A stretch of DNA of 64,000 nt. Source: Drechslerella dactyloides (Eukaryota > Ascomycota > Orbiliomycetes > Orbiliales > Orbiliaceae). The notes below the pieces were generated by a model that did no database searches, was not told the origin of the DNA, and saw nothing but the letters and a program-made list of their open reading frames with translations. Where the stretch lies: positions 62,001 through 126,000 of the forward strand of contig JAGTWJ010000006.1 in NCBI GenBank assembly GCA_020064725.1, in the 5' to 3' direction. The stretch's first letter is position 1, and the number at the start of each line of letters is the position of its first letter. The position numbers and the translations under genes are program-made. This document shows, piece after piece, positions 10,206 to 22,049 of this stretch.

Positions 10206-12763
10206 GATAGGTGTAGACCGTTACAACGATGCTGGAGATCTGTACGCGCTGTCAACCTTTCGATCTTATGTATAGTATATATTGTCTAGCGGCCGGTCGG
10301 ACTGTAAGGAAAGCGACGCTACGTTGAGTGGATTAACTCCAGCGTCGGATTCTCCCAGTAGCTGGCGGAGACAATGGAGGGACAAGCTACGAGTACAAAG
10401 CGAAGGGAGAACGACGACGACGACGACGACCAAGTCGCAAGGCTAGCGACTGTCGAGGGTGCGACGCAGCATCTTTTTAATCATCGTTTAAGCTGGAGCA
10501 AGCAGGACACGCCATGACATCCGACCACTCGTAAGCGTGTCGGCTGGGATAGCTCGGTGGTATGCAACTTCATTGGTTGGGATGGCTGGTGGTTTCGCGG
10601 GCTCTGAATGCCCATTTCACGGATGGGCGAGATCTAGCTGCTCCATTTGGCGCGGTTTGCTATCGTTTCAAAATAGTATTGGCATCTCGGAGGAGAGAGA
10701 CGCGCGGTGCGCCATCCATTTAATTGACGCCGATTGAGGCTGACGGAACTATCTCGACCCCTCATGAACCAGCAGCCTTGTCATTATTGCATTTATCAAA
10801 ATCTCCTGCTGATCCTCAGCAAATCGCGTTTGCACTCGAGTGCTCAAACATGTTCTGCCACGAAAGCTAAGACCTTGAATCGATGCACAACAGCCCCTCA
10901 ATGAACTCTCATTCGACAGGTATCTAACGCGCTGCAAAACTGGCTTTTCGATCCGCAACCTAGCGGATGCGCATACCCGCACCTTCAGCGGTTACCATGT
11001 ATCGGCGAGTCTACCCGCCAATTCGGACGCCTCTCGGTACGCCGTTCGCCTGGCTCGGCATGTTGCACTATCCTGGAGATAGCCGGTGCTAAGTTCATAC
11101 GCCGGGTCGTGGTGCCTGCGTCGCGTCGGCATCCGACTATCGTTAGCTTACTAATTGAACGAATATCGTGGTAATATCTGATCGTTCGCACCTCGTTGTC
11201 GAGCCGTTACGGGATAAGTGTCGATTATAGCGAACAGGCTGTCATGTCCCGGGTGCTTCCAGCGTAAGGGTGATTTGTAACACGCATGGCTAATGCTGAT
11301 CTCTTCTCTCTTCGTCACATCATTGACGCTCTTACGGAAAATAAATACGGTCCGTAGATCTGATCACACACTGAAATATGTCAGCCTTGCTGCACATTTC
11401 CGTAGGCTGGCGCAATGACTCGAGGGGAGCAATCGTGGCAATTAAAATCCGCTAATTGTGACTTTGTTTCCGACGCATTCCTGCATCGGTGAAACGAATT
11501 TGCCCGAATGGCCAAACGCCAGCAGGAACAGCCTGCAGCGTCCCCAAGACTTGATCGTTGTTGAAAGTGGTAGCCCTACGCGATCGCGGTCGGATCCGCT
11601 GTGTCGCGGCGGGTAAACCTGCATTGTGCGATTTTGCAAGGCGACAGCGCGGCAGGCCTTCCGATGCGGATGTAGAGGCAATAGTTTGGACGATGGCACC
11701 GTAGGCGTTCCAGGTGTCGTGAGACTCACGCCATGGTTCCTGCGCGCTTGAATGTACAAGCTCGGCCATTGCGCTTGGTGGCCGGTGGATCTTCATAATT
11801 GTAATACGACGGGCCGCGGGGCGAGTATGGTCGCTTGTGTTCGACTTTGATGGTTCCTGCGGCTAATTACGTATCACACACAAAGACCCAGATAGAATTT
11901 TCGCATAACATTTTCCGAGTGTGGAGACTCGCAGGACAGAGAGCCACGGTTAGCTACGGCAGCAACGAGTCAATGGTCACTGATCACTGGATGAGTCCAC
12001 TCTAGTGGCGACATCTGATCATCATTTCGAATATTTCGGCGCCATACAAACCGGAACACGAGCGCATGTTACACAAACAGAGCAGGGGTGGCGAATGTAG
12101 ACCATGCCTTGCGCTTGCTATGAAACCAACGCCGGCCTATTCGCAAGGCTGAAACCTCAGCCAGATAGAACCAAGAGCAACGGGATTAGGTCAGTGCCTC
12201 TAAATCTACAGAGTGATACGTGCAAAACGAATATCTGTGCATCTTGGAATGTCGAGAGTCAAGGTCGAGATTTCTCATGCACGCCTAGGATCCTAGCCGA
12301 GGTGGACCTCATATAAATAGTGTGTTGGATTCTGCTTGCCCAGGAAGTAAAGACATTGATTCAGCTCAGTGCGAACAGGACACGATAACGAGAATGGTAC
12401 CACAAGTAGACAAATAAGGGTACCTTGGGGAAAGGAGCCGGGAGTTGAACATGCAGGGCTTCAGGGTAAACACACTCAGTGGCGCACGAATTGAACAAGG
12501 AAAATAATACATGGTAAGAGTGTCAAGAAGGGAAATTCATTGTTGAACAGGATTCAAGAGGCGATACGCGAGATCATGCGGAATGGACGTTGCTGCGGCT
12601 TTGAGGGCGTGGAGCTTGTCATTCGGAGCCTTGCTAACCGTGGATCAACTTGTTAGCAAGCATCTGCATATATAGGAGTCACAAACTAATCCGTGCTTAC
12701 CTCTGTTGAGTAACGTCGCTTTGGCACTCGATCCGCTGGAAAGCTGGTTTCACTTGACATCCT
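10206..12763. other. Intergenic region, no supported gene
   Basis: About 2.6 kb. Open frames are short (longest about 114 codons, minus strand 11452-11796) with no domain, no start context and overlapping competitors in other frames, so I call none. The segment next to 10206 should contain the promoter of the 9.2-kb gene, and about 12600-12763 the 3' UTR of the next F-box gene. A short ACG microsatellite is listed separately. Confidence 0.5.
10411..10430. repeat. (ACG)n microsatellite
   Basis: Six exact ACG units and a partial seventh, about 205 bp upstream of the ATG at 10205. Simple-sequence tract in non-coding DNA; no function is implied. Confidence 0.85.
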
Positions 12764-13891
12764 TCACGCATTAAATTTCCACATATGGACGATACATTCC
12801 GCCTTGACTATGTAGTCGTAAGGCTCAGTTGGATCGGACTCGGGCTCCGTTCCTGTGAGCCCTCCCCCGGCGAAAGAGATGATCCCGGAGTTAGTGAGTC
12901 GCAAAATATTGATTTGAGAGTTGTCGGCGTCGAGAGGATACTCAAATTCTTTTCCGATACCAATCCAGATATTCGTGAGATGGTACCGGGTGCCAGGCCT
13001 ACTACGTTGAGTATCCATAAACTTGCAGAATTGCTTCCAGATATCCCGGCAGGTCACGCCATTCTTATTCTCGATGAGCATTAAGCAGCACCCATTGCTC
13101 TCGCGGAATGGCCGGCAACTTGATTGCGCTGACATAGGTTCGGCGCGGTATGCCCACCAATCTATGCCACCAATCCTCTGAAATGCTGGAGAGATGTGGT
13201 GGGAAAACTGGAGACACATGTAAACATAGGGGTTCGGCGGCCAAGTGAAGAATGAGGTTGGAAAGTTAGCCTTCTGGAACAATTTGTAATGGGCATCCGG
13301 CCATGCGGCGAACTCGAAGGATTGGTCGTAGCCGAATGCGAGCGATAGGCGGGATGTGAAGAATGCGAGAAATGGGTAATTCATCCTCTCGCCCGTTCCA
13401 CGGACGAATCTGGGAGAGAGGACTAGTTCGAGGTCTGTGTTGACGGCATTCGGGTCATCGGCGGAGCCAATGTCGATAGTGTTGTTTGCGACACGCCAGA
13501 GCTGATGGCTGATCCTCTTGGATCTGATTATGACGTCTCTCCAGAAGCGATTGACCAGGCCGCAGCGCATGAGGATCGTAATCATCGGATCAATTTCGGC
13601 GGCAGACCTCTTGCGGGCCCCCTCGATCCCAAATTGATCCCAGTCGGTGGCGGCCACATAGATGAGAATTTGCTCGAGGATCTCGACGATTCCGAGAGCA
13701 CGGTTGACTGCGCTACTCAATGGCATATAGAGTAGTTGCTCGCGCGATTCCGCAGCGGTCGGTGCGACAAGAGGATCGTTGCCGACCTCCAGAGTTGCCG
13801 CATCCTCAGTTGACAATGGCTGGATGCAGTTGCTCTCCGGCATGCTTTCGGTCTGCGTCTTACCCATCGCTATATGTAAAAATCGCCACAT
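12764..13891 (-). CDS. F-box family protein (paralogue of the 14.6-kb gene)
   Basis: Single exon, 375 aa if it starts at MWRFLHIAMGKTQ; a second ATG (13867) gives MGKTQTESMPESN and may be the true start. The F-box region at about residues 60-130 reads SSAVNRALGIVEILEQILIY, then a long insert and MRCGLVNRFWRDVIIRSKRI, the usual fungal pattern (cR.Vs..W..vI..S). Further shared blocks with the next gene are FTSRLSLAFG, LFQKANFPTSFFTWPP, and ENKNGVTCRDIWKQFCKFMD. This family is common in filamentous fungi and expands by lineage. By family knowledge it should bind Skp1 and recruit a substrate; nothing here shows which. Same strand as its paralogue, 718 bp apart, with no intron, consistent with tandem duplication and divergence (inference). 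Confidence 0.85.
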   Translation of the reverse strand: MWRFLHIAMGKTQTESMPESNCIQPLSTEDAATLEVGNDPLVAPTAAESREQLLYMPLSSAVNRALGIVEILEQILIYVAATDWDQFGIEGARKRSAAEIDPMITILMRCGLVNRFWRDVIIRSKRISHQLWRVANNTIDIGSADDPNAVNTDLELVLSPRFVRGTGERMNYPFLAFFTSRLSLAFGYDQSFEFAAWPDAHYKLFQKANFPTSFFTWPPNPYVYMCLQFSHHISPAFQRIGGIDWWAYRAEPMSAQSSCRPFRESNGCCLMLIENKNGVTCRDIWKQFCKFMDTQRSRPGTRYHLTNIWIGIGKEFEYPLDADNSQINILRLTNSGIISFAGGGLTGTEPESDPTEPYDYIVKAECIVHMWKFNA

Positions 13892-14609
13892 TGCGGCACC
13901 TTAGTACCAGACCGATGAAACGATGATGGGGCCAGAGCGATCATAAGATATACCTAGGCAAGATGGGTACGAGGTTGTAAGTTCTGTGGTCGATACGCTA
14001 ACGCCGTATCTCGACAGAAGATCGATTCAACTGATAGAGAGAAGCTGGAAACCGGCAAGATGAGTGTAGAGTAATATGGAAAAACCTTTGAGGACGAAGA
14101 AACAGAGGGGGAGATGGAATCCACAGCGGGGCATCGCGAGGTCACATTATTCAGGAGGAAGTACGCGAGCGCCCTTCTATTATCGCAAGTGCGTAGTGGG
14201 TGTAGGGTCTGAGCAGCTTTAAGCACAGTCACAGGGCGGTATAACATTGTCTGATCTATCTCCATAGATACCCCGGCCTCGTTACTATTTTCTGAGCTAT
14301 AGCTAAGCCAGTATGTAAATATCCATCCAATTGATACATAAAATTTCTTTGTGGGTCCTAGAATCCCGTTAAGTAGATCTATGGATCCATGGATCCAGTA
14401 TACTTCGAATTTTTGGTATTCATGGATCTGGGCACCTTCGGCTCAGTGGGTATAATTAGAATACTGGTATGATGTAGAGTAGTAAAACCACTAGGCTATT
14501 GATGATCTAGCTAGCTATACGCACAAATATATAAATAGATGATGACGATAAGACGCTAAACGGCTTCAAAATCGGACGATGCCTAAGAAGTATTTCTTTA
14601 CCAAGATAT
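13892..14609. other. Spacer between tandem F-box paralogues
   Basis: Holds the promoter of the 12.8-kb gene and the 3' UTR of the 14.6-kb gene. Near 14380-14400 there are two adjacent ATGGATCC units forming a small palindromic repeat. No supported gene. Confidence 0.5.
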
Positions 14610-15962
14610 CTACCAGGGATTATCGTGCTCGTCCGCGTATTCGATATGTTCCGTCATTATATCCGGCGATGCAGTATCTTCCCGGTCATATTCCACATCC
14701 CAGTCACCGTCGTCTTCTCCCTCTTCTCCATCTATGCTCTCCACCCCTTCTTCTTCTTCTTGGTCCACCTGTTGGTGATCTTCACTTTCTGCTTCTTCGT
14801 CTGGAGTACTTGCAGTGCTTTCTCCCTCTCCACCATCCGCTGTGTCTCCTTGGCTGACTTGTGCATCTGCTCCCTTGGTGTATGGTGTAATCTCTCGTTC
14901 GACCCACTTTTCGCGATTTCGAACATGTGCTCTCGCTACCTGCCGAGTGACCCCAAAAGCGCCATCTGGATCTTTCTCGTCGAAGCGGTGGAATACGCCT
15001 ATCTCGATCCAATCCAATATGGAATGCTGGGCGCCGTCATCCGAAACCTGGCGCCAGCCTTTGGCATGTAGCGCCGTTGTTATCTTGAAAAGAACGCAGA
15101 GTGCTTCTATAACATCATTGACTGTGACACCAAATTCGTTACAGACTAAAACCCCCGGTATACGAGGGATTACTACATCGTCTGAAGGTAGTCTTCGTAG
15201 AGTGTACTCGAAATTTGCGGGTGGAGACAAGGTCGCCGTAATGCCTTGATGCCATGCGATTACAGGGACCTCGAATTCGCGGTCACAACTGACGTTTATT
15301 TCGACGACTGGTGGGTAGGTGATGTACATCTGCGGGAATTGCTGTTGCAAGAAGAGATCGCGAATCGACTCCAACTTGGGGAGTTCTCCCACGGCGTTGC
15401 GCCCAATAAAGTGCAACCGGCGAGCGAGCCAGCTGATAAATGGAGCACAAAACGCGATTCGCGGACTCTCTATGCTTGCAAAAATGGCGATGGGCTGCGG
15501 CCGCATGCGCGATGTATCGGTCGGGTATGCTGCATGATCGTCGGGAGGCTCGCTGGAAGTTTCGCTCATAGGGTCACTGGAGGCGTCATTCTGGGCTTCG
15601 GATTCCTGAGTGTTTTTTCCCTCCTCCTGACTATTTTTTCCCTCCTCCTCCGGTAGTATCTGGACTAAGTATCGATTGCGACAGAGAGTCGGTGAGCTCT
15701 CGATGACCGCTTTCCACCTGTGGCTGACCATTCGACAGCTGGCCCATAAGTCCTTGAATGTGTCCGCATCAGAGCATCTCTTTGCCTCGACCACTTCTTT
15801 ATTGTATCGTAGAGGGCTGACAAAGACCAGAATACTCTCCAGCAGCTCAGGAATTAACAGGGCTCTCTGCGCCGCGCTGATTTGTAACGATGATAGGTCC
15901 GAGGCGCAGCTACTGCCATCGTCATAGTGCAACCGTGTCTCCGTTATAGTTGAAGCAGACAT
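14610..15962 (-). CDS. F-box family protein with long acidic C-terminal tail
   Basis: Single exon, 450 aa. The F-box lies at about residues 30-90 (ISAAQRALLIPELLESILVF, then DLWASCRMVSHRWKAVIESS). Blocks shared with the 12.8-kb paralogue follow: FISWLARRLHFIG, LFLQQQFPQMYITYPP and VCNEFGVTVNDVIEALCVLF. From about residue 380 the protein becomes strongly acidic and low-complexity (DEEAESEDHQQVDQEEEEG...), a tail the paralogue lacks. F-box proteins select substrates for SCF ligases; the acidic tail could be a flexible interaction region (inference). A TATAAAAG lies on this strand about 23-30 nt upstream of the ATG, closer than usual, so either the 5' UTR is very short or translation starts further in. 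Confidence 0.87.
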   Translation of the reverse strand: MSASTITETRLHYDDGSSCASDLSSLQISAAQRALLIPELLESILVFVSPLRYNKEVVEAKRCSDADTFKDLWASCRMVSHRWKAVIESSPTLCRNRYLVQILPEEEGKNSQEEGKNTQESEAQNDASSDPMSETSSEPPDDHAAYPTDTSRMRPQPIAIFASIESPRIAFCAPFISWLARRLHFIGRNAVGELPKLESIRDLFLQQQFPQMYITYPPVVEINVSCDREFEVPVIAWHQGITATLSPPANFEYTLRRLPSDDVVIPRIPGVLVCNEFGVTVNDVIEALCVLFKITTALHAKGWRQVSDDGAQHSILDWIEIGVFHRFDEKDPDGAFGVTRQVARAHVRNREKWVEREITPYTKGADAQVSQGDTADGGEGESTASTPDEEAESEDHQQVDQEEEEGVESIDGEEGEDDGDWDVEYDREDTASPDIMTEHIEYADEHDNPW

Positions 15963-16887
15963 GTTCTCGGACGATTAATGTATACTTTTATACGTGTAGT
16001 GACTTGACGCTAGCTGTCCTCCTTTGAATTCGACTTGGACGACCGCCTTGACTTGGGGCTTCCGATATACATGATATGGGAGGAAATGGCCGGGGGTGGG
16101 CTCTGGTTCCGATTAAGGCTCTTATAAGGCCCTCTAAGCTGTAATCAAATAAACTTCCGTGTATCTAACATTTGAGCATAATCTGTTATATGGTGGACTT
16201 CGCGACTTTGCGTGTTTATTTAGGCCTTTGTGGGCGTGCGCGAGAACGGCCTTGAGCTATATTAATTTATTTCCTCATATTAGATGTCGATAAGCCTCTA
16301 CTTTGGGATTAATGCACTAGCACTGTCGTCGGTAGAAATTCCTGTTATAAATCCGGTGCCTGATGAACATCATCAATCGTAGAAATTGTCATATAACGTC
16401 TACAAAAGTCTAACTCCGCGGCGCGTACAACATGATAACACTTAACTTAATATTGGTAGATTGGGGGCTACCTTTAATCTCTAGTTATACCAGGGGATAT
16501 ATTAACATTAGAGGAGGCGAAAATAAGCTATATAAGGCTCCAGGTCGGATTACAATCCAGTCGACTCTTCGTTCTGGCGCCACTAGTCGCGGTGATATCC
16601 CTAATGCTGCGTCAAATCCTTTTCATCGGGATACAGGATGAGGTAGGGTCATCCTTACATCTGGTCTTCTAGATTCTAGGCCTCACGATTCGTCAATAGA
16701 CTAGTTGACTCTAGGGCCAGGGTAAAAGATTATGAAAGAAGCTTCGTGATTCAGTCACAAGGAGATTATATCAATCCGATGATCATGGCCTAACCAGTAT
16801 ACCTAATAAGAAACTCAACCTCTATCAGACGACTATCACGTGCAGTAATTAACTACCGCATAATATCTCCCTCCATACTATTCTGCG
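15963..16887. other. AT-rich intergenic region
   Basis: About 925 bp between divergent genes. The stretch 16150-16760 is AT-rich with runs such as TTAATATT and CTATATAAGG and could be an old decayed repeat, but I find no terminal repeats and no open frame worth calling. It must also contain promoters for both flanking genes. Confidence 0.45.
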
Positions 16888-17736
16888 ATGGCTGGAGTGA
16901 AAGTCGAACGAAATGAAGATGGTACTCATCCAGATTGCCCGCTTGAGAGAGGCCTTGAAGGGCTCCACACGACTCTTAATGGATTAACTGAGTTGTGGAA
17001 ATAATAGACAGCGCGTACGAGCCCGCAAGCGAGGCTGCAAAGATAATCAAGCTCGAACCAACGCCCTCGAACCATAATGGTGGTGCCGAATCGTCACATG
17101 AGACCACCAAATCTCGCAAGAAAAGATCAGGCGCGAGTACTATAGACAAAGGAAACGAGGAACCGAAAGCCAAAAAGACGAAAGTGAAGAGCGAACCTTT
17201 GAGCGGTGCCACAAATGGTGAGGCTACTAAGAGACGGTCGAGAGGCAGAAAGCCAGCTGGCTCTGCGGACGCGTGGACTGAGGAGCAAGATGCATACTTG
17301 CGCCAATTGTTTACTGCAAGCGACAAGACGACCATCATGGGTGTCCACCAGCAGTTTGAAGAGAAGTACAACAGTGGGAGAAGCGCAAACTGTATCAAAC
17401 TTCACTGGTATAGTTTGAAAGACAAATCTTTAGTCTTATCACCAGCCGAAGTAATTATTTTCCTACCAGCATCGACTCTCGGAGTTTTGCGACGATCTCC
17501 GAGCTCATGATTTACTAATATCGAGGTAGGAACAAATTCTAAAAAAAGCAGTGGAGAAATACGAGAATAATAAAGCAGCTGCGGTCTTGGACATGTACAA
17601 CAAGGATGGAGGCGCAACCGTTACAAAGCTGACACAAAACTTCGTCTCGATGAAGTTGAAGGAGTGGTCGAAGGGCAATACTAGTGGGGCTCAGAAGGGT
17701 GATGGGGGCAACGATAACAAAGGTAGTGAGGACTGA
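16888..17736 (+). CDS. Myb/SANT-like DNA-binding domain protein with AT-hook-like motif
   Basis: Three exons: 16888-16921 (34 nt), 17008-17450 and 17530-17736, about 227 aa. Intron 1 is 16922-17007 (branch ATTAACTG, acceptor AATAATAG); intron 2 is 17451-17529 (donor GTAATT, branch TTACTAAT, acceptor GTAG). Splicing joins KDKSLVLSPAE to EQILKKAVEKYENNK. Residues about 30-95 are basic and disordered and contain RRSRGRKPAG, an AT-hook-like core. A tryptophan-containing helical domain follows (DAWTEEQDAYLRQLF at about 99, then RSANCIKLHWYSLKDKSL), typical of fungal Myb/SANT-like domains. A second helical block runs to LTQNFVSMKLKEW. I infer a small nuclear DNA- or chromatin-binding protein. The first 34-nt exon is the least certain part. 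Confidence 0.8.
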
Positions 17737-18802
17737 GAATACGCATGAACTCATAGAAGCTGCTTCAAAGGAGGCACGGGCCTTTAGGGATGGTTAAAGG
17801 GATTGGAAGGGCGTAGGAGCGGGATGTGGATTGGTTAGCCTGAAATTCCATCCACATAGCGTGATGAATGTAGCAAATATCATTATCTTGCGGCGATTAA
17901 CGATCGATAGTCTTTGCTACGCACTGATTTGTGACCGATTGGTTCGTGAACTAAAGCATACTTATTGTTGGATCTCGTAAAAATGGAAGACGTTGCGTGC
18001 AAATAAAACTGCTTGCATGCGTTCATCTTATCTGGCTCACAGATTTATCTCCTTCGCCGTCATTATAGGTTCTTATGATGATATATCGGTTGTGCGCGGC
18101 AAAAAGTTGATTATAATGTATTATACATGCCATGTTTCTCCGAAAATTTGGACAGCATGCAATATATTAATTCGAACCAGGAGAAAGCTCTGCCTATTAA
18201 GATAAATATCAGCAACTCGCTAAACGATCTAGCCACCTTAACAACTATATGGGGCCATGTGAGAATAAATAAATGGTAATCGTTTTGTTCTTTGTGATAC
18301 CTTTAGTGGGCGTCAACCAGATCGGAATTAACCGCTCAAGGATTGCATTACTATTAAAGTAAAATATTCTCTTACATGATATGAGCGAGGCACATTCTCG
18401 ATACCGATGTAGAGAAAATACTAATGCGGCCTCGCCTATATGTGTATTCATGTATATTCAAATATATATCCATACAGGGAAGGGTGTTGTAGACATGTTG
18501 CCAGACCGAAAATGATGCCTCTAGACGCTACTAGGTGTAAATGAGGGACATTTTACTACCCCTTAGTGGCACTGGCGGCAGCTAGCAGTCCGATCCAAAA
18601 TCTCGTTTAGGCAATTGCATATGGTGAACTGGTATTCCCGACGCAGAGGCCACAGAATGGCAAATATGGGGGCCTTGTATCGAATGGCGGAGATCTGAGA
18701 TGTCGGCATCCACTGGTTACTTCTTTAGTAACCGAATTGAACTGGTCCCTAAAATAAATAGTTGCCTGTAAAGAACTACAGCGAGAGTGTTCAGTCTACC
18801 AG
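17737..18802. other. Intergenic region, no supported gene
   Basis: About 1.07 kb, AT-rich towards 18000-18480, with only short open frames. Includes the 3' UTR of the Myb-like gene. The right end abuts the stop codon of the F-box pseudogene. Confidence 0.5.
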
Positions 18803-19578
18803 TCAAAGCGGAATTTGAACCTCGAACTTCAAGCCCGGCATCTCTTCCGCATCAGCTGTAAATTTGTTCTCCTCGTTGTCAGCCTATCCGCCATCCTCCT
18901 CATTAAAAGGCTCGGTCTTCTCTTCTTCGCTTACCGGTAGAGTGAAGGAGTATCCGTAGATCGAGTGATCCCGTGAGGTGCACCATCAGGTCGTTTGTCA
19001 TGACTACTGATACCATCCGTATTTTTATACCTTTGGGGGCGTTTCTGGTGCAGGATTGCACTTTTCCATTGCATTTTCGCCTCTCTGCTTGGGATTTCAG
19101 GAGTTTGAAATCGTACCACATTTGTGCGTCGCTCTGATTTTTTCTGGGTGCCCATAGCACGCTTGTGTAGCTTAAAAACTGCGGCGGTCGCTTGAGGAAA
19201 ACAGCTGCAGTCTGGGCTACCGGCTGGGTAATAAAAAGGCCTGGTAACGGTCTAATTTTTTGTACAAAGCAAGAAGTCGTAAGCTTAGGACATCGCGGAG
19301 GGAGCGTGCTACCTGTACTGGAGCGGAGGACGAGTTTGTCCGAGCCGTCTCCAACACTCATCCGGTGAGCAGTCACGCGGGTAGCGGGGCGTGGACGAAA
19401 GCTTTCGAAGCGTTGGTGAATTCGCAATTGTGCATTGCCATGAATGGCAAACACGACGGAGATCTAGGAGGCTGGCCGAAGGCTTCCGAGACATTAGGAC
19501 TGCGTATTCGAGAATATCCTGGAGAAGTTCCGGTAGACGAAATACGCGCTCGGCAGCGGGGGTCGCTGCGGTAGACAT
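18803..19578 (-). pseudogene. Decayed F-box gene
   Basis: The minus strand starts with an intact F-box (ERVFRLPELLQDILEYAVL, then LRRVCHSWQCTIANSPTLRK) from the ATG at 19578. That frame ends near 19309. Homologous sequence continues in a second frame (QPVAQTAAVFLKRPPQFL and DAQMWYDFKLLKSQAERRKC, the mid-protein motif of fungal F-box proteins). It then moves to a third frame carrying the typical C-terminal block YSFTLPVSEEEKTEPFNEED, which meets an in-frame TAG before resuming as FTADAEEMPGLKFEVQIPL and a final TGA at 18805-18803. At least two frameshifts plus a nonsense codon make a functional product very unlikely. One shift might be hidden by an intron (GTAGCA near 19310), but that would not explain the later breaks. 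It is a relic of the same broad family as its neighbours. Confidence 0.8.
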
Positions 19579-22049
19579 GCTGGATTTAGATTGCCGGTAG
19601 GCCTGCTAATGAGATGATCCGAACTATTTTCGAGGCCAGAATTGCCTGGGATACGATCCTTAGTAAGCTAAGGTCGATGCTTGAAGACCGGAAGATTAAA
19701 CGTAAGACCGTTCCGTAGTTTGACCTCGTGGTCAGGTAGCTATATATACACAGAGCTATGGATGGGAAATTTTCTGTTTGTGACATATATCTAGTCGAAA
19801 GTTGAACAGAAATATGTACTTATCGATATGAATGGCGACTAAATTTATGATTGCGAGTTGAGGCTATTTCGGTAAGGTTTGCCATTTATTAGTTCAATAT
19901 ATTCTGAGAGATTTAAAATGAGCGACATCGCTTTGAAAAACGCTCTCGACGACATGTGTATAAGACAACGTACCGTTGCCCCGCCCAACCCGGATTTGCC
20001 ACCTTGCATTGCTATTTTCTAGTTCTCGCATACAGCTGCGATCGATTTATAGCCGCTGGGCGACTTAACTCGCTGCCGTTTGGCAAATATCTAGCGTTGC
20101 ATAAATAATGTATTTGAATGATTGGCTAAGATCAATTAATAGTGCATGATTTCGGATCACTGTCAGATTCAAGTACGCATTATATGATGTTTAACTATTA
20201 CATCTAGATATCTTGGAGAGGATGATACATCTTAGTGGTTTAGCCTGGGACGTCACCCGTGATAAATTAGAAGATATCTGTTCCTGCTAACAGCCCTAGA
20301 GGTCGTTGGAATCTGGCAGTCTCTTTTGAGGTTATCCAGCTCGTCCCGCGGCATCAAACTTTTATGTAGGGGCTGTGATCATCATCATTGCTATTGAACT
20401 GGTGCACTAGGGGCTTCAAAGCTAATATGTATTCTCTATCTAGTACTTGTCTGGCGGATTTCTACACATCTAAAAATAAACATATTTGATTATCTGGTGG
20501 TTTGAACCATGCGCAAGATCTTCCTCCGAAGAGCAGACATGCACATAAGTACCGCCAATACTACAATAAATCAGCCGGTGAATGTTTCCTCGTATAAGCT
20601 TAAGACCTTCTAGTATTCAATTTGAACTCTACGGAAGATCTTAAGACTCTGTAGACTTTAGGTTCTAGGCATTGCGGATCAAGAAGACCGCAGATTCCAT
20701 CTCGCGTAAGGACATAATAAATCTGCACAAGAGTCTTGTTGGCTCGCGAGTGACGGTCTCGTAACCAGACCCTTCCTTGAGTTGTCGTGAGTGATAGGTT
20801 GTCCGTTGTAAGCGCACATACATAATACTGCTTATATCGCACTAGACACGGCATTGGTTCACTTTTGACTTTATGCGGGGCGGTATATTATGTATTTTCG
20901 GTCGTGATAGTCGAAACAAAATATATTTAGTTTTAATCTCTGAATTAGTCTCGAAGCTAGAGCGCCAGGCGCCACCAGCACGGCCCGCAGCCGTAGGGCA
21001 AGCCGCAGCTTTACGATGCCTCCGAGTTTCAACAGCAGGCTTCGGCGTCTATTCTAGGACTATTCCAAGTAGTTATTTATGGCAGGTGCGACGCATACCT
21101 CGAGTTCTATGTCTTCCGGAGCGCCGCTGTGGAAGAATGAACTCGCCAGATTGATTACAGTTCCTCTATTGAAGGCAACATATACTCTGGTGGATGTAAC
21201 AGATGAGCACAAGCGAGAGAAATCTGGAAAAGCAGTCTTAGTATCAAGCATCATGGTTCACCCTGGTCGTGACTTTCTCGTGGTCGAGGTCTGTAGCTGT
21301 CACTGCGCTGATGCATCCGGATGTCCGGGCAAGCGCAAGTTGATACAAAAATCATTAATGTATCAATAGTTGGTTGTAAAGGGCCACCAGCTGGCTTGGC
21401 ACAAGGTATCATATCACAGATCGATCCTACTTCCTCGGACAAAATCTTTGGGAGAGCCGTCGATTAAAGGTCATGCATGCTGCGGCATGCCGCCTCGGCG
21501 AGACATACAAGAAAATCCAACACGATGTGTATGTACAACGCCGTCGAAACACTACCCTGGTCTGTGCCAAATGGGTGAAACTAGGGGAGGTAAGCGCCAG
21601 TGTTGGGCACATTCATCCTGGTAGCACCTTTAACCCTTTAATGTTGCACGTCTAAATTTCTTAGTGGAAGTTTGTGGCAGGGCAAGGACATGCTTACGTT
21701 GGGCCTAGAATAGCGGCCGCTCCACCAACCCGACAATCTTGAAACGACACCGACACGTACCGTACTGTTGCTGTCTCCGCGTGTCGTGTTTGGTAGAGAC
21801 CTAACGTTGATTGGAGTTTCTATAATTTGGTAGTTTCGCCACAACGGCTAGAAAATTTTACTGTCGTGTATAAATATCGCTCACGGCTCCTGTATTTAAT
21901 TCCAGACTATCTACCTTTTTCTTCCGGGAGATCAAGATCATCACGGCACAAGTGGGTCTGGCTCTCGAGCGAATACCCTTCGCAAATCTCGAAATACGAT
22001 TGATTTTTTATAGGAAATCCACGCCGTGCATACTACTGATAACACCAAA
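19579..22049. other. AT-rich gene-poor region
   Basis: About 2.5 kb. The part 19780-20900 is AT-rich with short frames only. In 21079-21655 two adjacent plus-strand frames of 60-96 codons look slightly coding-like but have no domain, splice link or start support. The final 200 bp is the promoter of the GPI-anchored protein gene, with a TATAAATA at 21869. No tRNA-like fold was found. Confidence 0.5.
21869..21876 (+). promoter_or_regulatory. Candidate TATA box, GPI-anchored protein gene
   Basis: TATAAATA about 175 bp upstream of the ATG at 22050, on the coding strand and followed by a pyrimidine-rich stretch. The spacing allows a 5' UTR of about 140 nt. Assignment is by position and sequence only. 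Confidence 0.45.

Noticed and set aside
18790..18850. GGTTCAAATTCC on the minus strand, tRNA-like
   Set aside because: No stems; it is the C-terminal coding end of the F-box pseudogene.
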